Source: Thalassobius vesicularis
GTDB lineage: Bacteria > Pseudomonadota > Alphaproteobacteria > Rhodobacterales > Rhodobacteraceae
NCBI RefSeq assembly: GCF_004799325.1
Contig: NZ_SSMD01000001.1
Coordinates: 682,001-746,000 of the forward strand
Length of the DNA stretch: 64,000 nucleotides
Direction of reading: 5' to 3'
Shown: in pieces, positions 24,963 to 33,647 of the stretch
Numbering within the stretch: the stretch's first letter is position 1
Layout: every line of letters starts with the position of its first letter
Made by a program: the position numbers and the translations under genes
The notes under the pieces: model-generated
What the model was told of the DNA's origin: nothing
Databases searched by the model: none
What the model saw: the letters and a program-made list of their open reading frames with translations, nothing else

Positions 24963-27530
24963 ATGCCAAGTTCTGTTCTGTTGCCGATCACCAGTGATAC
25001 GCTCGTTGCGGGCGCCGATATCGTGAACTTAAGCACGTTCTCGGATGGGGTGAACCTGACCGTTCTGCCGAATGGCAACTACGTTGTCGTGTGGGATAAC
25101 CGGCCCGACTCGGGCGTGAATGAGGTCTGGGGCTGTGTCCTGGATCCGACCGGGCAGCCGTTGACCCAGCCCTTTGCGGTCAGCACGCCCGACACCGTGC
25201 ACGGCATGGATCAGTGGGATCCGGATGTGACCTGGCTGGCGGATGGCTCTTTCGTGGTGGCCTGGACCACCGAGGAATGGAACAGCGGTTACAACACCGG
25301 GCGCAACGTGATGATGCGGCACTATGCGGCCGACGGCACCCCCCTGACCGAGCCCTACACGGCGGTCTACCAGATCAGCCCCGGCGGATGGGTGAGCACC
25401 TCGAGCTGGGAGCTGGAGCCCGCGCTGACCACGCTGGAAAACGGCAATGTCGTGCTGGTTTATTACAACGACCTGGACCTGTCGCTGCGCATCTACGGCC
25501 CGGATGGTGTGACCGTTCTGAATGATTTCCAGGTCAATACCCTGGCCGATCAGTACCAGCATTATGCCTCGGTCACGGCGCTGCCGGATGGCGGTTTCGT
25601 CGTGGTGTGGGAAGATAACGATGGTGTCGACGGGTCCAGCGCGGGGATCATCGTGCAGCAGTACAATGCTGATGGCACGATCGCGGCCCCGCAGGCGGTG
25701 GTGAACACCGATACCTATCGCGGGCAAGAGGAACCCGTGGTCACCGCGCTGGCCGATGGCGGCTATGTGGTGCTCTGGTATTCGGGCTACAACGAGGCCG
25801 AGTCGCGCACCCAGTACTCGGTGCGGGCGCAGATTTTCAACGCGGACGGCACCCCGCAAGGGGGCGAGTTCCTGGTCAACGACTACGAGTTCGACCGCTA
25901 TTACGTGAACGGGTTCGAGGCCGTGGCCCTGCCCGATGGCGGGTTCTTCGTGGTGTTCCAGATGGCCGATGACTGGTCGGGCAACTCTTACGACATCTAC
26001 GGCCAGCGGTTCATGGCGGATGGCAGCACCGTGGGCGGGGCGTTCCGCATCACCAGTGCCGTCACCGGCGGGCAGACCACGCCGCGGATCGAGATCGGCC
26101 CCGACGGGCTGGTCACGGTGATCTGGGTGGACAATGGCAGCGGCGATACCGCGGCCGGGGTCTATTCGCGCAGCTTCCTTGTGCCGGTGCTGAACGGCAC
26201 GCCGACCTGGCTGGATGACGTGATCGCGCTGGATGATGCTGGCGGCTCCATCGACCTGCTGGGTGGCGATGACATCGGCATTGGCGGCGCCGGGATGGAT
26301 ACGATCCTGGGCAATTTCGGCCATGACACGCTCTATGGCGGGGCTGGCAACGACTTCGTGTCGGGCGGCTGGGGCAATGACCTGCTGGAGGGCGAGGACG
26401 GTGACGACACGCTCAACGGCGACCAGATGAACGACACGCTGATCGGTGGTCTGGGCAATGACAGCCTGTGGGGCGGGTCCGAGCATGACCTGCTGCTGGG
26501 CGAGGCCGGCAACGACACCCTGGTGGCCGGCGCTGGCAATGACCAGCTGTGGGGCGGCGATGGCAACGACCTGCTGTACGGCACCAGCGGCGCCAACATC
26601 CTGGGCGGTGGTACCGGCGACGATACGGTCTGGGGCGGCGTCGATGCCGACACGGTCTATGCGGGCGCAGGCGCGGACCTGCTCTATGGTGGGGCTGGCA
26701 ACGATCAGATCTGGGCCGATACCGGCAATGACACCGCCTGGGGCGGTGACGGCAACGACCAGATCGGCGGCGGCGCGGACAATGACCAGCTCTATGGCGA
26801 GGCCGGGAACGACACGCTGTATGGTGGCCTGGGCGATGACACGCTCTATGGCGGCGCGGGCGATGACGCGCTGTGGGGCATGGACGGCAGCGATGTGCTC
26901 TATGGCATCTCGGGGCAGAACACCCTGGGGGGCGGCGCGGGCAACGATTACATCTGGGGCGGCAGCGACGGTGACGTCGTCTATGGCGGCCTGGGGATCG
27001 ACGACATCCACGGCGGTGACGGCAACGACACCGTCTGGGCCGGCGCCGACAATGACTATGTCGCGGGCGATGGCGGCAATGACGTGCTGAACGGCGAGCT
27101 GGGCGACGACTTCGTGTCGGGTGGCTGGGGCAACGACACGCTGAATGGCGGTGACGGTGCCGACTACCTGTACGGCGACGAAGGCAATGACGTGCTGCGC
27201 GGCGGAGACGGCGACGACTGGATCTTTGGCGGTCTGGGCACCGATACGCTGACCGGCGGGACGGGGGCCGACTTCTTCCTGTTCCAGCCCGATTGCGACA
27301 CCGACATCGTCACCGACATGAACATCGCCGAGGGCGACATGGTCGAGATGAGCTCCTCCCTGTGGATGGATCACGGCTATGGCACGATGACCGCGGCCGA
27401 GGTGATCGCGCAATTCGCCAGCGTGAACGCCTGGGGCAGCACCGTCTTTACCTTTGACGGCGGTCAGGTGCTGATCCTGCAGGGCGTCACCGATCTGGTT
27501 GCCCTCGAAGGGGCCCTGTTCATCGTCTGA
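24963..27530 (+). CDS. RTX protein with seven-fold N-terminal beta-propeller-like repeat
   Basis: The 855-residue protein is a probable secreted adhesin or matrix protein. Residues ~15-415 contain about seven repeats of the pattern LPDGGFVVVWEDND...QQYNADGT (for example VLPNGNYVVVWDN, WLADGSFVVAWTT, ALADGGYVVLWYS, ALPDGGFFVVFQM, IGPDGLVTVIWVD), which suggests a seven-bladed beta-propeller. Residues ~425-770 are RTX nonapeptides with recurring DQLWGG/DTLYGG/TLGGG triplets. The C-terminus shares the DFFLF...VIAQFASVNAWGS pattern and a hydrophobic end (LFIV) with the neighbouring RTX proteins, consistent with a type I secretion signal. It starts at an ATG behind GGGGGAAA and has its own terminator. 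Confidence 0.87.
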   Translation: MPSSVLLPITSDTLVAGADIVNLSTFSDGVNLTVLPNGNYVVVWDNRPDSGVNEVWGCVLDPTGQPLTQPFAVSTPDTVHGMDQWDPDVTWLADGSFVVAWTTEEWNSGYNTGRNVMMRHYAADGTPLTEPYTAVYQISPGGWVSTSSWELEPALTTLENGNVVLVYYNDLDLSLRIYGPDGVTVLNDFQVNTLADQYQHYASVTALPDGGFVVVWEDNDGVDGSSAGIIVQQYNADGTIAAPQAVVNTDTYRGQEEPVVTALADGGYVVLWYSGYNEAESRTQYSVRAQIFNADGTPQGGEFLVNDYEFDRYYVNGFEAVALPDGGFFVVFQMADDWSGNSYDIYGQRFMADGSTVGGAFRITSAVTGGQTTPRIEIGPDGLVTVIWVDNGSGDTAAGVYSRSFLVPVLNGTPTWLDDVIALDDAGGSIDLLGGDDIGIGGAGMDTILGNFGHDTLYGGAGNDFVSGGWGNDLLEGEDGDDTLNGDQMNDTLIGGLGNDSLWGGSEHDLLLGEAGNDTLVAGAGNDQLWGGDGNDLLYGTSGANILGGGTGDDTVWGGVDADTVYAGAGADLLYGGAGNDQIWADTGNDTAWGGDGNDQIGGGADNDQLYGEAGNDTLYGGLGDDTLYGGAGDDALWGMDGSDVLYGISGQNTLGGGAGNDYIWGGSDGDVVYGGLGIDDIHGGDGNDTVWAGADNDYVAGDGGNDVLNGELGDDFVSGGWGNDTLNGGDGADYLYGDEGNDVLRGGDGDDWIFGGLGTDTLTGGTGADFFLFQPDCDTDIVTDMNIAEGDMVEMSSSLWMDHGYGTMTAAEVIAQFASVNAWGSTVFTFDGGQVLILQGVTDLVALEGALFIV

Positions 27531-27550
27531 TGACGCCTAATAAAAAGCCT

Positions 27551-27578
27551 CCCGGTCCATTCGTGGGCCGGGTTTTTT
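27551..27578 (+). terminator. Intrinsic terminator after the propeller-RTX gene
   Basis: CCCGGTCCA and TGGGCCGGG form a 9-bp stem (one G-T pair) closed by a TTCG tetraloop, followed by TTTTTT. This is a textbook intrinsic terminator. Confidence 0.9.
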
Positions 27579-27680
27579 ATTTACTTGTTTCCGTAGGATG
27601 CTAGGTTTGCCGGTACATTTCGCCACACCACATGCCCCAAGGGCATGCTTGTCTGGCAGGCTTTTTGGGGGACCCACCGC

Positions 27681-30600
27681 ATGCTTATTACCTATACCGG
27701 ATCCGACAATGTCTTTTTTGGAACGGCCTTTTTCGGCCCGTTCGGACAAGACGTAACGCTGCTCAGCGGCACCTCGACGCAGATCGTCGTGCAACAGCCG
27801 GATACGGGGGTGATTACCGTGGCCACCGGCACCGGGTTCACCTTTGATGGCACCGGGCAGCCCACTGGCGGCACCGTGACCGGTTTCAGCATGTCGCTGA
27901 ACGGGACGGTCCAGACCACGATCACCGATATCAGCTGGAACCTGGTGGCCTTCATCTCGGCACTGGACGAGATCGACCAGAACGAGAACTACGCCCCGAT
28001 GGGTGCGCTGTTCTCGGCCAGCCCGATCGTCGTGGATGCCAGCACCGCGACCGGGGGGTTCGATTTCAGCGATATCGCCGACCTGTCGCCCTTCATCACG
28101 GCCACGATCACCATCACCGGCTCCAGCCATGACGACACGCTGATGGGGGGCGCAGCGAATGACACGATCAACGCGGGCGCCAATGACGGCAACGACCTGA
28201 TTGGTGGCTCGGGTGGCAATGACGTCTACGATTTTGGCGATGCTGATTCCAACAGCTACTATACGCTGACCTACGAGATGCAGACCGGCCCGATCGTCGT
28301 GACGCTGGATGGTGTGGCGGGGCAGGGCACCGTGACCGGTTCGGGGACCGACACCCTGAACAACATCAACGCCGCGATGACCGCTTCGGATGGCGGTCTG
28401 GCCATCGTCGGCACCGGCAGCAACGACACGTTCAACGTCACCACGACCGGCACGCAGTGGGCCTCGGTCGTTGGGGGCGCGGGCAACGATACGTTCAACC
28501 TGACGCTTGGCTCGGGGATGCGGGTGGATTTCCGCAGCATCGTCGAGATGGGGGCCACCCAGGGCCTGATCATGGATCTGTCCACGGGCGTGGTCAGCAA
28601 TGACGGTTTCGGCGGCACCGACCAGATCAACGTCACCGGCAGCGGCCGGCTGGAAATCCGCGCCACCAACAACACCGACCAGATCACCGGCAGTTCCCGC
28701 AACGAAAGCTTCATCCTGGAGTTGGGCAACGACACGCTGGATGCGGGCGCCGGGTTTGACCGTCTGCGCTATGACCGTGGCGGTGTCGAGTATGTGACAG
28801 TGGACCTGTCCACCGGCCTGATCTCGGGCGTCTGGTATGGCTCGGCCTTCATCCATACGGTTTCGGGTGTGGAATGGGTGCGCGGCTCGCGTACCGGCAA
28901 CGACCAGCTGATCGGTGATGGCAACGCCAACCGGCTGGAGGGCATGGGCGGCAACGACACGCTGAACGGCATGGGCGGCGGGGATACCCTGATCGGTGGT
29001 GACGGCAACGACCTGATCATCGGCAATGACTTCGACAACATCTGGGCCGGCGGTGGCGATGACACGATCGACCTGAGTGCGGTCACCGGGGCGGGCTGGG
29101 TCTTTATCAGCTACTCGGATGTCACGGCTCCCGTGATCTTTAACATCGACGGCACCGCCAATACCGGTAGCGTGACCGGCGCGGGGTCCGACACGATCAT
29201 CAACATCAACAACGCGCTGTATGGCGACGGGCTGGATACCGAGGGTACGGATGGCGATGACACGTTCAACGTCACCCTGGCCGCGGGTCAGTGGATGTCG
29301 ATGCACGGTCGTGACGGTGTGGACACCTACAACATCGCGGGCTCGGGCTCGGTCCGGCTGAACTTCCGCGGTGGTAACGGCGCCGATGTGGACCTGTCCT
29401 CTGGCACCGTGAACGACGACGGCTTTGGCAATGTCGAGGTGATCAACGGCACCGTCTGGGAACTGCGCGGCAGCAATGCCGACGACACCTTTACCGGCAG
29501 CGCCAACAACGAAAGCTTCATCCTGGAAGGCGGCAATGACGTGCTGGACGGCGGGCTGGGCTTCGACCGTCTGCGCTTTGACCGTTCGGGCATGAGCGCG
29601 GTCGTGGTGAACCTGCTGGCCGGAACCGCGACGGGTTCGTTCAACGGCTCCAGCTTCTCGCACAGCATCACCGGGATCGAGTGGGTCCGCGGCACCGGCT
29701 TTGCCGATGAGATCACCGGCAACAACGATGGCAACCGTCTGGAGGGCCGGGGCGGCAATGATACGCTGTATGGTCTGGGCGGCAACGACACCCTGACGAC
29801 GCGCGACGGCTGGGGCGTGCTGTACGGCGGTGACGGCGACGATGTTCTGACGGCGGATCAGTGGGGCGATATGCTGAACGGTGGCGCCGGTCATGACACG
29901 CTGGATGCCGGCGGCGGCGATGACGAGCTGTGGGGCATGGCTGGCGATGACAGCATGCTGGGCGGTGCAGGCAACGACCGGCTGGGCGGCGGCGACGGCA
30001 ACGACACGCTGATCGGCGACACCGGCCTGGACACCGCCTTTGGCGGCAACGGCAACGACGTGCTGAACGGCGGCGACGGCAATGACCAGCTGTGGGGCGA
30101 CGGTGACAACGACACGCTGTACGGCGGGTTGGGCAACGACACCTTGGGCGGCGGCACCGGCGACGACCAGCTGTGGGGCAATGACGGCGCGGATACGCTT
30201 TATGGCGGCGCGGGCAACGACCAGCTGGGAGGTGGCACCGGCAATGACGAGCTGTGGGGCGCTGACGGCGGTGACACCCTGTTCGGCGGCGACGGTATCG
30301 ACACGCTGGGTGGCGGCACGGGTTATGACCAGCTGTGGGGCGATGCGGGCGACGACCTGATCTATGGCGGTCTGGGCAACGACACCATTGGCGGTGGCGA
30401 CGGCAATGACGAGCTGTGGGGCGGCGATCAGAACGACACGATCTACGGCGGTCTGGGCGACGACCTGCTGGGCGGCGGCACCGGCAACGACGAGCTGTGG
30501 GGCGGTTCTGGCCAGAACACGATCTATGCTGGCCAGGGCAATGACACCCTGGGCGGCGGCGTCGATGATGACGAGCTGTGGGGCGGCGCTGGCGACGACC

Positions 30601-30983
30601 TGTTCTATGCCGGCGGCGGCAACGACACCGTCGCAGGCGAGGCTGGCAATGACTCGCTCTATGGTGGTCTGGGCGATGACACCCTGATCGGTGGCGAGGG
30701 CGATGACGTCATGACCGGCGGCGGCGGCGCGGACCGGTTCGTGTTCCGCACCGGCTTTGGCAACGACGTGGCGACCGATTTCAGCCTGGCGCAAAGCGAC
30801 GAGCTGGCGCTGGACGACGCGCTGTGGGCCTCTTACGGCACGCTGACCGCGGCGCAGGTGATCGCGCAGTTCGGCTCGGTCAGCGGTGGCAATGTCGTCT
30901 TCACCTTCGACGGCGGAGAGGTCATCACCCTGAACGGCCTGGGCTCGCTGGCCGGTCTGGACAGCCATATCGTGATCATCTGA
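27681..30983 (+). CDS. Large RTX protein with 27-residue Trp-containing superrepeats
   Basis: The product has 1100 residues from the ATG at 27681 (MLITYTGSDNVFFG), with GGGGGA eight bases upstream; an in-frame ATG at 27645 is less likely. The N-terminal ~150 residues are a beta-rich region of unknown family. Two related modules of about 230 residues follow (~175-408 and ~470-690; both contain DDTFNVT/NDTFNVT, NESFILE and GxEWVRG). Residues ~748-990 form nine consecutive 27-residue units of the type DELWGGDGNDTIYGGLGDDL plus LGGGTGN. The end has ADRFVF...VIAQFGSVSGGN and IVII, as in its neighbours. It is probably a calcium-folded surface or matrix protein exported by a type I system that is not present here. 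Confidence 0.88.
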   Translation: MLITYTGSDNVFFGTAFFGPFGQDVTLLSGTSTQIVVQQPDTGVITVATGTGFTFDGTGQPTGGTVTGFSMSLNGTVQTTITDISWNLVAFISALDEIDQNENYAPMGALFSASPIVVDASTATGGFDFSDIADLSPFITATITITGSSHDDTLMGGAANDTINAGANDGNDLIGGSGGNDVYDFGDADSNSYYTLTYEMQTGPIVVTLDGVAGQGTVTGSGTDTLNNINAAMTASDGGLAIVGTGSNDTFNVTTTGTQWASVVGGAGNDTFNLTLGSGMRVDFRSIVEMGATQGLIMDLSTGVVSNDGFGGTDQINVTGSGRLEIRATNNTDQITGSSRNESFILELGNDTLDAGAGFDRLRYDRGGVEYVTVDLSTGLISGVWYGSAFIHTVSGVEWVRGSRTGNDQLIGDGNANRLEGMGGNDTLNGMGGGDTLIGGDGNDLIIGNDFDNIWAGGGDDTIDLSAVTGAGWVFISYSDVTAPVIFNIDGTANTGSVTGAGSDTIININNALYGDGLDTEGTDGDDTFNVTLAAGQWMSMHGRDGVDTYNIAGSGSVRLNFRGGNGADVDLSSGTVNDDGFGNVEVINGTVWELRGSNADDTFTGSANNESFILEGGNDVLDGGLGFDRLRFDRSGMSAVVVNLLAGTATGSFNGSSFSHSITGIEWVRGTGFADEITGNNDGNRLEGRGGNDTLYGLGGNDTLTTRDGWGVLYGGDGDDVLTADQWGDMLNGGAGHDTLDAGGGDDELWGMAGDDSMLGGAGNDRLGGGDGNDTLIGDTGLDTAFGGNGNDVLNGGDGNDQLWGDGDNDTLYGGLGNDTLGGGTGDDQLWGNDGADTLYGGAGNDQLGGGTGNDELWGADGGDTLFGGDGIDTLGGGTGYDQLWGDAGDDLIYGGLGNDTIGGGDGNDELWGGDQNDTIYGGLGDDLLGGGTGNDELWGGSGQNTIYAGQGNDTLGGGVDDDELWGGAGDDLFYAGGGNDTVAGEAGNDSLYGGLGDDTLIGGEGDDVMTGGGGADRFVFRTGFGNDVATDFSLAQSDELALDDALWASYGTLTAAQVIAQFGSVSGGNVVFTFDGGEVITLNGLGSLAGLDSHIVII
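29922..30650 (+). repeat. Nine tandem 81-bp RTX superrepeats
   Basis: Within the large RTX gene, 81-bp units (27 codons) repeat in exact register from 29922; the GACGAGCTG-type unit start recurs at 30570, eight periods later. Each unit encodes three nonapeptides and most begin with D-E/Q-L-W-G. Confidence 0.85.
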
Positions 30984-31006
30984 TCCGACCCCTTTTTAAC
31001 GACCGC

Positions 31007-31038
31007 AAAGGCCCCGGACATCCGGGGCCTTTGTCTTT
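31007..31038 (+). terminator. Intrinsic terminator after the large RTX gene
   Basis: AAAGGCCCCGGA and TCCGGGGCCTTT form a long inverted repeat with a very short loop, followed by GTCTTT. It lies 23 bases after the stop. Confidence 0.82.
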
Positions 31039-31109
31039 CGGGTTTGACGGTTGCTTTTTGCGCGCCAAGCACCGACCCTGCCGCAAAAGACCGAGCAGAG
31101 AGACCCACC

Positions 31110-32288
31110 ATGCACACCCCTCCGGCTAGGATCACCGTCGTCGGCATCGGCTATGTCGGCCTGTCCAATGCCGTGCTGCTGGCCCAGCACAACCCGGTCA
31201 CCGCGTTGGACATCGATCCGCGCCGGGTCGAGATGCTGAACGCCCGCCAAAGCCCGGTCATCGACCCCGAGGTCGAGATGTACCTGCGCCATCACCCGCT
31301 GGACCTGACCGCGACCACAGATGCGCAAGCCGCGCTGGCCGGGGCCGAGATCATCCTGGTGTCCACCCCCACCAACTATGACCCGCTGACCAACCATTTC
31401 GACACGTCCAGCGTGGAACAGGTGGTGGCCCAGGCCCAGGCGGTGAACCCCGAGGCGCTGATCGTCATCAAGTCCACCGTGCCGGTCGGGTTCACGGCCG
31501 ATCTGGCGGACCGCACCGGGGCGCATGTGATCTTCAGCCCGGAATTCCTGCGCGAGGGGCGCGCGCTTTACGACAACCTGCATCCCAGCCGGATCGTGGT
31601 GGGCGAACGCTCGGCCCGGGCTGAACGGTTCGCGGCGCTGCTGGTGCAGGGTGCGGCGGCAATCGATGTGCCGGTGCTGTTCACCGACCCGTCCGAGGCC
31701 GAGGCGATCAAGCTCTTCTCCAACACCTACCTGGCCATGCGCGTCGCCTATTTCAACGAGTTGGACAGCTACGCGCTGGCCAATGGCATGAACGCCCGCC
31801 AGATCATCGAGGGCGTCGGGATGGACCCGCGCATCGGGGATCACTACAACAATCCGTCCTTCGGCTATGGCGGCTATTGCCTGCCCAAGGACACCAAGCA
31901 ACTGCTGGCCAATTACGAGCGCGTCCCCCAGACCCTGATCCGCGCCATCGTCGATGCCAACACCACCCGCAAGGATTTCATCGCCGCCAGCATCGTGGCG
32001 CGCGATCCGCAGGTGGTGGGGATTTACCGGCTGGTGATGAAGGCGGGCTCCGACAATTTCCGGCAAAGCTCGGTTCAGGGGATCATGAAGCGCATCAAGG
32101 CCAAGGGCATCCAGGTCATCGTCTACGAACCCACGCTGGAGGCGGCGGATTTCTTTCGCTCGCCGGTGGTGAACGATCTGGCGGCGTTCAAGGCGCGCTG
32201 CGATCTGATCGTCGCCAACCGCATCACCCCCGATCTGGAGGACGTGCGCGGCAAGGTCTTTACCCGCGATCTGTTCGGCAGTGACTAG
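31110..32288 (+). CDS. ugd: UDP-glucose 6-dehydrogenase
   Basis: Ugd oxidises UDP-glucose to UDP-glucuronate using two NAD. The product has 392 residues from the ATG at 31110 ([18 protein letters not shown]), the length of the short enterobacterial type. Motifs are the Rossmann loop [54 protein letters not shown] and the catalytic cysteine segment [22 protein letters not shown]-glucuronate would add an acidic sugar to the exopolysaccharide. It converges on the wza-like gene across a two-way terminator. Confidence 0.96.
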   Translation: MHTPPARITVVGIGYVGLSNAVLLAQHNPVTALDIDPRRVEMLNARQSPVIDPEVEMYLRHHPLDLTATTDAQAALAGAEIILVSTPTNYDPLTNHFDTSSVEQVVAQAQAVNPEALIVIKSTVPVGFTADLADRTGAHVIFSPEFLREGRALYDNLHPSRIVVGERSARAERFAALLVQGAAAIDVPVLFTDPSEAEAIKLFSNTYLAMRVAYFNELDSYALANGMNARQIIEGVGMDPRIGDHYNNPSFGYGGYCLPKDTKQLLANYERVPQTLIRAIVDANTTRKDFIAASIVARDPQVVGIYRLVMKAGSDNFRQSSVQGIMKRIKAKGIQVIVYEPTLEAADFFRSPVVNDLAAFKARCDLIVANRITPDLEDVRGKVFTRDLFGSD

Positions 32289-32311
32289 GCCCTTCGGTTT
32301 GTTCCCATGAA

Positions 32312-32338
32312 AAAGGCCGCCCCGTTGGGGCGGCCTTT
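32312..32338. terminator. Bidirectional terminator between ugd and wza
   Basis: AAAGGCCGCCCC and GGGGCGGCCTTT form a 12-bp stem with a 3-nt loop. A and T runs on the two sides let it act on both convergent genes. Confidence 0.85.
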
Positions 32339-32364
32339 CGCTATGAAATAGCGAGTGCGCGGGT

Positions 32365-33477
32365 TCAGCCGCCGGGTGCCACGTTGACCACACCGAAGAC
32401 CGTACCAATCAGGCCCAAAATCGTACGAGTCGCGCTGAGCGGGCTTTCGGTGGCGATCACGGTATCCTCGGGCTGGATCGGGAACTTGCGCGCCGCGAAC
32501 AGCCCATCGGCCGAGGTCAGATCGAAGGTAAAGACCATCCGCTCGGACGCCGGGCCGCTGCCGTTGTAGCGCACCGCTTCGGCCGGGTATTCGCGCAGCA
32601 CCAGCACGCCCTTCAGGTTGGCGCGGTATTCCGACAGGCCACCCATCATCGACAGCGATTCCAGCGCGGTCACGTTTTCCTTGGTGAAATAGACCAGCTC
32701 TTCCTTGCCGGTGGCCCCCAGCGCGGTGAAGTAGCGGTCGTCCTCCTCGACGATGACCTTGTCATTGCCGCGCAGGGGAACGTTCTTGCGCGGATCCTCG
32801 AACAGGGCGCTGGCCGGGATGGCGTAGCTGCCGCCGTTGCGTTGCAGCCGCACCAGCGGGTTGCGCATGCTCTTGTTGATGCCGCCGCCCTGGGCGATCA
32901 GGCTGAGGATCGAATAGTTGCGGTCGGGCAGGGGATAGGTGCCGGGGGTTTCCACGCCCGAAACCAGATCGACCGAGTTCTGCTTGCCCGCGCTCAGCGC
33001 CAGTTGCACCTGCGCCTGCGGCACGATCGGGGCCAGCGATTCTTGGATATGACGGCGGGCCTGATCGGGGGTCATGCCGCGGATCTGCACCTCGTCCAGG
33101 TAGGGAACAAAGATGGTGCCCGAGGTCGAAACCTGCAGCCCCTTCATGTTCACCGACTTTTCATTGCCCGAGGCCAGCAGCGAGTTTTCCTGGTTGTCCC
33201 AGATCACCAGATCGATCTGGTCGCCGGTGCGGATCACCGGGCTGTCGGGGCCGCGGTTGTTGCCGATCCAGTGATAGGTGCCGTTGCCGGCAACGCCGGG
33301 CCATTTCTGCAGGGCGCTGACATTGGCGCGGGTGACGGGCATCACGGCATAGCCTGCGTCGGGCTTGTCCTGCTCGCGCAGGATTTCGCTGGTCAGGGCA
33401 GCCCCGCGCGGAGAAGTGCAGGCCGTGGGCAGGGCCAGAGCCAGGGCAAGAACCGACAGTTTCAGAAAATGCGTCAC
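32365..33477 (-). CDS. wza: Outer-membrane polysaccharide export lipoprotein (Wza-like)
   Basis: This is a probable outer-membrane export channel for the polysaccharide made by this locus. The product has 370 residues from the ATG at 33477. The signal peptide ends in a lipobox (ALPTAC), so it should be a lipoprotein. It contains a polysaccharide-export (poly_export) domain (VIRTGDQIDLVIWDNQE, GTIFVPYLDEVQIRGMTPDQ) and two SLBB-like segments (SGVETPGTYPLPDRNYSIL; ...ENVTALESLSMMGGLSEYRA), then a C-terminal hydrophobic stretch. The partner Wzc/ExoP-type co-polymerase is not in the window. A perfect CtrA-type site lies about 150 bp upstream. Confidence 0.92.
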   Translation of the reverse strand: MTHFLKLSVLALALALPTACTSPRGAALTSEILREQDKPDAGYAVMPVTRANVSALQKWPGVAGNGTYHWIGNNRGPDSPVIRTGDQIDLVIWDNQENSLLASGNEKSVNMKGLQVSTSGTIFVPYLDEVQIRGMTPDQARRHIQESLAPIVPQAQVQLALSAGKQNSVDLVSGVETPGTYPLPDRNYSILSLIAQGGGINKSMRNPLVRLQRNGGSYAIPASALFEDPRKNVPLRGNDKVIVEEDDRYFTALGATGKEELVYFTKENVTALESLSMMGGLSEYRANLKGVLVLREYPAEAVRYNGSGPASERMVFTFDLTSADGLFAARKFPIQPEDTVIATESPLSATRTILGLIGTVFGVVNVAPGG

Positions 33478-33628
33478 GTGTGTGAATCCCGATCATCCAG
33501 TTGCCTTCGGTTCTAGCCAACTGAACCGGTGAAATCAGCCCCTTTTTGCCTGTGGGCGGGATTCCGGGCGGGGGCATCGGGATTGAGGGGCCGGATGCGG
33601 CAACAGGGTCACGAAATATCTCGCGCAA

Positions 33629-33643
33629 TTAACATTATGTTAA
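33629..33643. promoter_or_regulatory. CtrA-type site (TTAA-N7-TTAA) upstream of wza
   Basis: TTAACATTATGTTAA fits the full alphaproteobacterial CtrA consensus TTAA-N7-TTAA and is also a palindrome. It sits in the 170-bp gap upstream of wza, four bases after the end of the next RTX gene. The surrounding 30 bases are the most A/T-rich part of this gap. Confidence 0.5.
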
Positions 33644-33647
33644 TAAA

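Noticed and set aside
29922-30650. Regular repeats that could suggest a CRISPR array or minisatellite
   Set aside because: The 81-bp period has no spacers, keeps the reading frame and encodes calcium-binding nonapeptides.
25029-30968. Two very long minus-strand frames (794 and 1143 codons) opposite the RTX genes
   Set aside because: Their repetitive VVAQTAIDRVV-like translation is the mirror image of the RTX repeats; the plus-strand frames have ribosome sites, secretion signals and terminators.
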